From NCBI GenBank assembly GCA_963675135.1, contig OY776129.1:43660141-43724140 (forward strand): a stretch of DNA of 64,000 nt. The letters run 5' to 3'. Positions within the stretch are counted from its first letter, which is position 1; each line of letters opens with the position of its first letter. Under the pieces are notes generated by a model. It was not told where the DNA came from. It made no database searches and saw only the letters and a list, made by a program, of their open reading frames with translations. Below are positions 60,402 to 64,000 of the stretch, one piece after another. The position numbers were made by a program, and so were the translations under genes. Source of the stretch: Galeopsis tetrahit. Lineage: Eukaryota; Streptophyta; Magnoliopsida; Lamiales; Lamiaceae.

Positions 60402-61631
60402 TGAAAAAGTCTAGAGGGGGGTGAATAGACTTTTCAAAAATCTATCGAAATATCAGAATACAATATGCGGAATACGAAATTAACAATGAGCCCAATTCAA
60501 GTTTATACTCAACTTCTTAATTCGAGAACTCTGTTCTAAACTCAACTAGTCTAGTTCAGTTACGTATGTAAACAATTAAACAGTTGAGCAATTAAAACAG
60601 TAAACAACACAAACAATTTATAGTGGTTCGACAACTTGTCTACATCCACTCTCACAAACCCAGTTGTGATGTTTCCACTAAACTCTTCCAACCAAGTACA
60701 AGTGTATATTCCTGTCTTTTAAGTCCCAAGAAGAAGACTTAGATCTTCTAAGACTATACCTCCAGATATGTCTATGATCTTACTAGAAATTTAACAAGTA
60801 TCTAGCAACTTGATAAAACAACAAAACTAAAAACTTCTCTGATCTTCAGTAGTAGCCTTTTGAATTCTTCACTTGTCTTCTGGCTTCTTTCTGAATCTTC
60901 AATCTCTGCGAGTAATCTTCAATATATCTTCAGTATGTAGCTTCAGTATGCGTAGTTGCAGTAGTCTTCAAATGATTACCATCATGAAGTATTTATAAAC
61001 TTCAATCATCAAGAACTTAGGTAGTTGTAACCAACTCTTCTTGAAAACTAACTTCAACTGACTCTTCTTATCCTTCCACGCGTTTCTTGTTATGAATTAG
61101 TTATTCCATAACTAACTTCTTCATCCTTATCTTTATACGCGCTTCATTTAGACTTTTAAGTTTGACTTGTCTTCTGTAGACTAGTATGTACTTGTCTTGT
61201 CTTGTAATCCACCTGTCTTCTAAAGTAGTAGACTTCAACTCTTCTTGTCTGATCTTCAATAGTAGACTATACTAATCTATCAAGACTTGTTACATTGCTT
61301 TAAGCTTTTATAATACAAGCTTAGTCAACTTAGAATTTATACAATCAAACTAATCTATTACATTCAAAATCATGAGCTCTATACAACATTTATCCATAGC
61401 TCAATAATCAATCTAACAAATACAAATAGCATATATGAAGTATAAACAATATACAAATTTATAAGTACTTTATCTTTTCATGTGAACTCTACTGGTCTTG
61501 CTCAAGATGACTTAACTCAACTAGACTAGATCAGTCAACACTTAGAAAATATTCAAACTACTTTTGGCTTATCAAAACTTCATCTTATCTTTTCATCATG
61601 TAGGACTTGTCTTAGGATTCATATCCCAACA
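60402..61631 (-). mobile_element. 3' LTR of an LTR retrotransposon (- strand)
   Basis: Read on the - strand the segment starts TGTTGGGATATGAATCC, directly after a purine tract, and ends CTCTAGACTTTTTCA, so it has TG...CA termini, 1,230 bp. The end sequence GTCTAGAGGGGGGTGAATAG (+ strand) is a familiar plant LTR end. The 5 bases GCTAG (60397-60401) outside would be the target-site copy; its partner lies beyond the window. Only one LTR is present here. Confidence 0.75.
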
Positions 61632-61650
61632 ATTTCCCCCTTTTTGATGA
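61632..61650 (-). other. Polypurine tract of the LTR retrotransposon
   Basis: On the - strand AAAAAGGGGGAAAT abuts the TGTTGGG start of the LTR, the expected position of the plus-strand primer site. This fixes the element's direction. Confidence 0.75.
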
Positions 61651-61835
61651 AGCCAAAACTACTTGAATCTTTTCTCATAAGTAGACTAGTTAAGTAGTTA
61701 TCTTGTCTTTAAACATCAAAAGTTGTTATCTTTTCATTCATTCAAAATAATACCAGTAGATATTACACATACTTCGAATATCAAATACAACTAAGTATTA
61801 GAGCAATAAAAACTTCAAATAAGAATATAAATCAA

Positions 61836-64000
61836 CTAGTCTGAAAGAGTACCTCCTTCAAGATTTGGAACTTGAAATGCATCAAGGAGTCTTCTATGAA
61901 TTACTGCAATGTGATCTTCATCACCAATCTTCTCCTTCTCTAGCAGTTGTTCTTCAAACTTCTTGATTTGATTCATATTAACTCGTTTTCCTGAGCTTGT
62001 CATAGGACACTTCCATTCAGGAAACTTAGGAACCAAAATGTTGAAATTTGCACCAGCAGAAATCCTTAAGATTAAGTGCCACAACATTCTGTGTTGTCCT
62101 TCCATGAATCTGTCAAACAAAGAATACAGTTCATCTTGTCCTTCAGCATCTCCAAATTTCCTTATAATCCAGTGATCAAGTTCCCATTGACTCTTCACTT
62201 CAATCCATTCAGCTCGATGCTCATTATCTATGAAGTGATCAATGAACTTGTCTTCTATCAGATCTTCATCAGCCTTCAGTTTCTGCAATCTCTCAATATG
62301 CTTACCAATTTTCTTTTTGCTTGCATAATGAGTTTCATCATTTGGATCAGTAGACTTCTGTTTCTTCTTAGCTATTGCAGTAGGCTCTTCAATAACTAAC
62401 TTCCTCTTAACTTTTCTGGTCTGAATCTCAGCTTCAGGAGACGCAATATTTTTGCCTTTTGCTAACTTCAGCTCATCTGCTCTTACCTTCTCAAGTTCAG
62501 CAGTCTTGACCAACTTTCTCTTAGGTCTTATGAGCTCTTGTATTGCTTCAGCAGCCTCCTTAGCTTCTGGTTCAGCAGACTTCTCAATAATACTTGACTC
62601 TTCCCCCTTTTTGGCTTCATCAGTAGCCTTAAGAGTGAAAAGACTAGTAAATCGAGTCATTTCTTCTTTTACAGCTTCCTTCATAGCTTCAGTAGCTTTT
62701 TCAATCTGCTTTTGATGAGAACTGTCTTGACTCAACTTGTCCAGTTTGGTTGCCACCAACTCCAGCTTTTGTGTAGACAAGTTCAACTCATTTTTGAAAT
62801 GTGTTGCAGTCAAACGCAGCTTCCTGTTCTCTTCAGTCATAGCACTGATAATCTCTTTAGCTTGTGCTAACTGATCATAAGCTTCCTTTCTCTGAACATC
62901 AGCTACTTCAATTTTGGCTCTATAGACTCGTTCCATTTTCTTGGATTCAGTAGCTAGAACACGAGCAAAATCAACTGAGCTTTTCTCCGAATATTCAACT
63001 TGATTCTGGAGAAATCCTTCGATCTGTTTAAACATCTCTTGCCTGAAGTCGTTGTCCAACTGATTGACTTCATTCAAGATCATCTCTTTTGAACTTGTCA
63101 CAAGGACACTGTTCTGTTCAACAAGAGTCTTCTTAAGTTCAGTTTTGAGAAAATCATCGATAGTTGACTTGATGACAGATTTCAAATCTTCTTTCAACTC
63201 ATCTATCGAGGCGACTGGAATAACATGAGACGACTGTGCTTCGATCAGTTCATCCTCAGTGAACATGACAACCTCAATAAATTCATCATCCTCTTTTCCA
63301 AAGTTGAAAGAATTAGCTTCTTCAGAACATTCAGCATCGACTTCATCTGAACCATCTTCTGTCTCCAAAAGTTGTTCTGAAGTCTGAACAGCAATATTAG
63401 CAATGTCTGGCTTGATCTCGTCTTCCACCAGATCAGTCTGGGTTCCAACATCGAACGAGAACTCATCTTCTATAACACCATCTGGAATACTCAACAATCT
63501 TTTAACTAGATCAACCAAGGCCTTGCGAGGGAACAGTTCGGAGTGATCCTTAACTCCACTGTTTTCTTTTTGTTCCATCTCCCAATCCATGAAGTTGGAG
63601 ATTCCGCCCATGCCTTGAATGACTTCAAAAAGATCATCCGTAGAAGATTTCTTCAGAGCAAACCAAGTGCAAATCCGCACGAGCTTCTCAAACTGTTCTG
63701 AAGCAGTGTCGATGTCAAGAGTCGAGAGCTGCTTCTTCAGATTCCTGGATACACGAGCACGAATTCTCTTCTCTCGCAGACACATCGGATAATACACTAG
63801 GGATTCAAATCTAACATCAGACGGGTCCTGAGTAGATGGGGTCTCTAACTCAGCTGTTGTAGTGGCAACTGGCGTCTTGTCTGAAGTAGATGGGTTGGAG
63901 GGTTCAACATATTCTGTTGAGGGTAAAGAAGAAGTTTGGACTGTGGTTTCTTGGGGCTTTGATGAGGCTAGGTTTGGTGTGACAACTGTAGGAGTATCAG
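61836..64000 (-). CDS. Long coiled-coil reading frame of the LTR retrotransposon, 5' end outside the window
   Basis: Open on the - strand from the window edge (64000) to a TAG at 61836, at least 720 codons without a stop; a start is not visible, and the CTG/GTG-initiated positions inside are unlikely. The visible N-part is Pro/Ser/Thr-rich, followed by a short helical segment (KRIRARVSRNLKKQLSTLD), an acidic region, then a long Lys/Glu/Gln-rich heptad region (for example MTEENRKLRLTATHFKNELN) that predicts coiled coil, then a basic region with PKRKL and KVKRKL signals, and a C-terminal part with WELDHWIIRKFGD. It ends ~190 bp before the polypurine tract, so it occupies the place between pol and the 3' LTR where some plant elements carry an extra or env-like ORF. 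No protease, RT or integrase motif is seen in it. Function unknown; a host gene is less likely because of its position. Confidence 0.6.
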   Translation of the reverse strand, partial: DTPTVVTPNLASSKPQETTVQTSSLPSTEYVEPSNPSTSDKTPVATTTAELETPSTQDPSDVRFESLVYYPMCLREKRIRARVSRNLKKQLSTLDIDTASEQFEKLVRICTWFALKKSSTDDLFEVIQGMGGISNFMDWEMEQKENSGVKDHSELFPRKALVDLVKRLLSIPDGVIEDEFSFDVGTQTDLVEDEIKPDIANIAVQTSEQLLETEDGSDEVDAECSEEANSFNFGKEDDEFIEVVMFTEDELIEAQSSHVIPVASIDELKEDLKSVIKSTIDDFLKTELKKTLVEQNSVLVTSSKEMILNEVNQLDNDFRQEMFKQIEGFLQNQVEYSEKSSVDFARVLATESKKMERVYRAKIEVADVQRKEAYDQLAQAKEIISAMTEENRKLRLTATHFKNELNLSTQKLELVATKLDKLSQDSSHQKQIEKATEAMKEAVKEEMTRFTSLFTLKATDEAKKGEESSIIEKSAEPEAKEAAEAIQELIRPKRKLVKTAELEKVRADELKLAKGKNIASPEAEIQTRKVKRKLVIEEPTAIAKKKQKSTDPNDETHYASKKKIGKHIERLQKLKADEDLIEDKFIDHFIDNEHRAEWIEVKSQWELDHWIIRKFGDAEGQDELYSLFDRFMEGQHRMLWHLILRISAGANFNILVPKFPEWKCPMTSSGKRVNMNQIKKFEEQLLEKEKIGDEDHIAVIHRRLLDAFQVPNLEGGTLSD

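Noticed and set aside
61836..63797. An ordinary host gene for a 653-aa coiled-coil protein starting at 63797
   Set aside because: The codon at 63797 is GTG, the frame is open to the window edge, and a polypurine tract and LTR follow directly downstream.

Overview
This is a gene-containing but transposon-rich piece of a plant nuclear genome, most likely a eudicot. The evidence is spliced genes with short exons and GT-AG introns, a chloroplast protein with a transit peptide, HD-ZIP IV and B3 sequences that occur only in plants, and typical plant transposons (CACTA, Stowaway-like MITEs, Helitrons, a tRNA-derived SINE, an LTR element). I cannot fix the species; an asterid such as a Lamiales member is only a guess. 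Intergenic DNA is very AT-rich.

Five intact-looking protein genes can be assembled exon by exon, each with an uninterrupted frame: (1) a MutY-type adenine DNA glycosylase, + strand, 292-3159, 443 aa; (2) a chloroplast DUF2996 protein, probably NdhV of the NDH complex, + strand, 5361-6355, 203 aa; (3) a small plant protein I do not recognise, - strand, 6808-11463, 173 aa; (4) an RPA-interacting protein with a C-terminal zinc finger, + strand, 27886-32736, 259 aa; (5) a SANT/Myb-like DUF3755 protein, - strand, 33705-42737, 246 aa. Genes 2/3 and 4/5 are convergent pairs. Genes 1 and 4 both touch DNA maintenance (8-oxoG:A repair and RPA handling), but nothing shows functional linkage. The introns carry LINE, SINE and MITE insertions.

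Between genes 3 and 4 (11.5-27.9 kb) lies accessory DNA. A LINE remnant is interrupted by a hAT-like MITE and abuts a CACTA-type element that contains a ~330 bp foldback; a SINE with clear target-site duplications follows. Then comes the most unusual structure here: a broken HD-ZIP class IV homeobox gene (17.0-25.5 kb). Its first exon is duplicated, its homeodomain exon is present six times (four in ~710 bp tandem units that lost the next exon), its zipper exon is present twice, and the START region is missing. The whole array lies between ~290 bp inverted copies of another sequence.

From 43.2 to 58.7 kb the DNA is explained by two Helitron-like elements in series. The first (43160-54438) holds a decayed Rep/PIF1-helicase gene, two B3-type DNA-binding domain remnants, and an internal ~815 bp tandem duplication whose units join a LINE RNase H fragment to the Rep gene. 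The second (54631-58739) is non-autonomous and may carry a small captured two-exon reading frame. After them come a hAT-like element with a nested Stowaway and, at the right edge, the 3' LTR, polypurine tract and a long coiled-coil reading frame of an LTR retrotransposon on the - strand that runs off the window.
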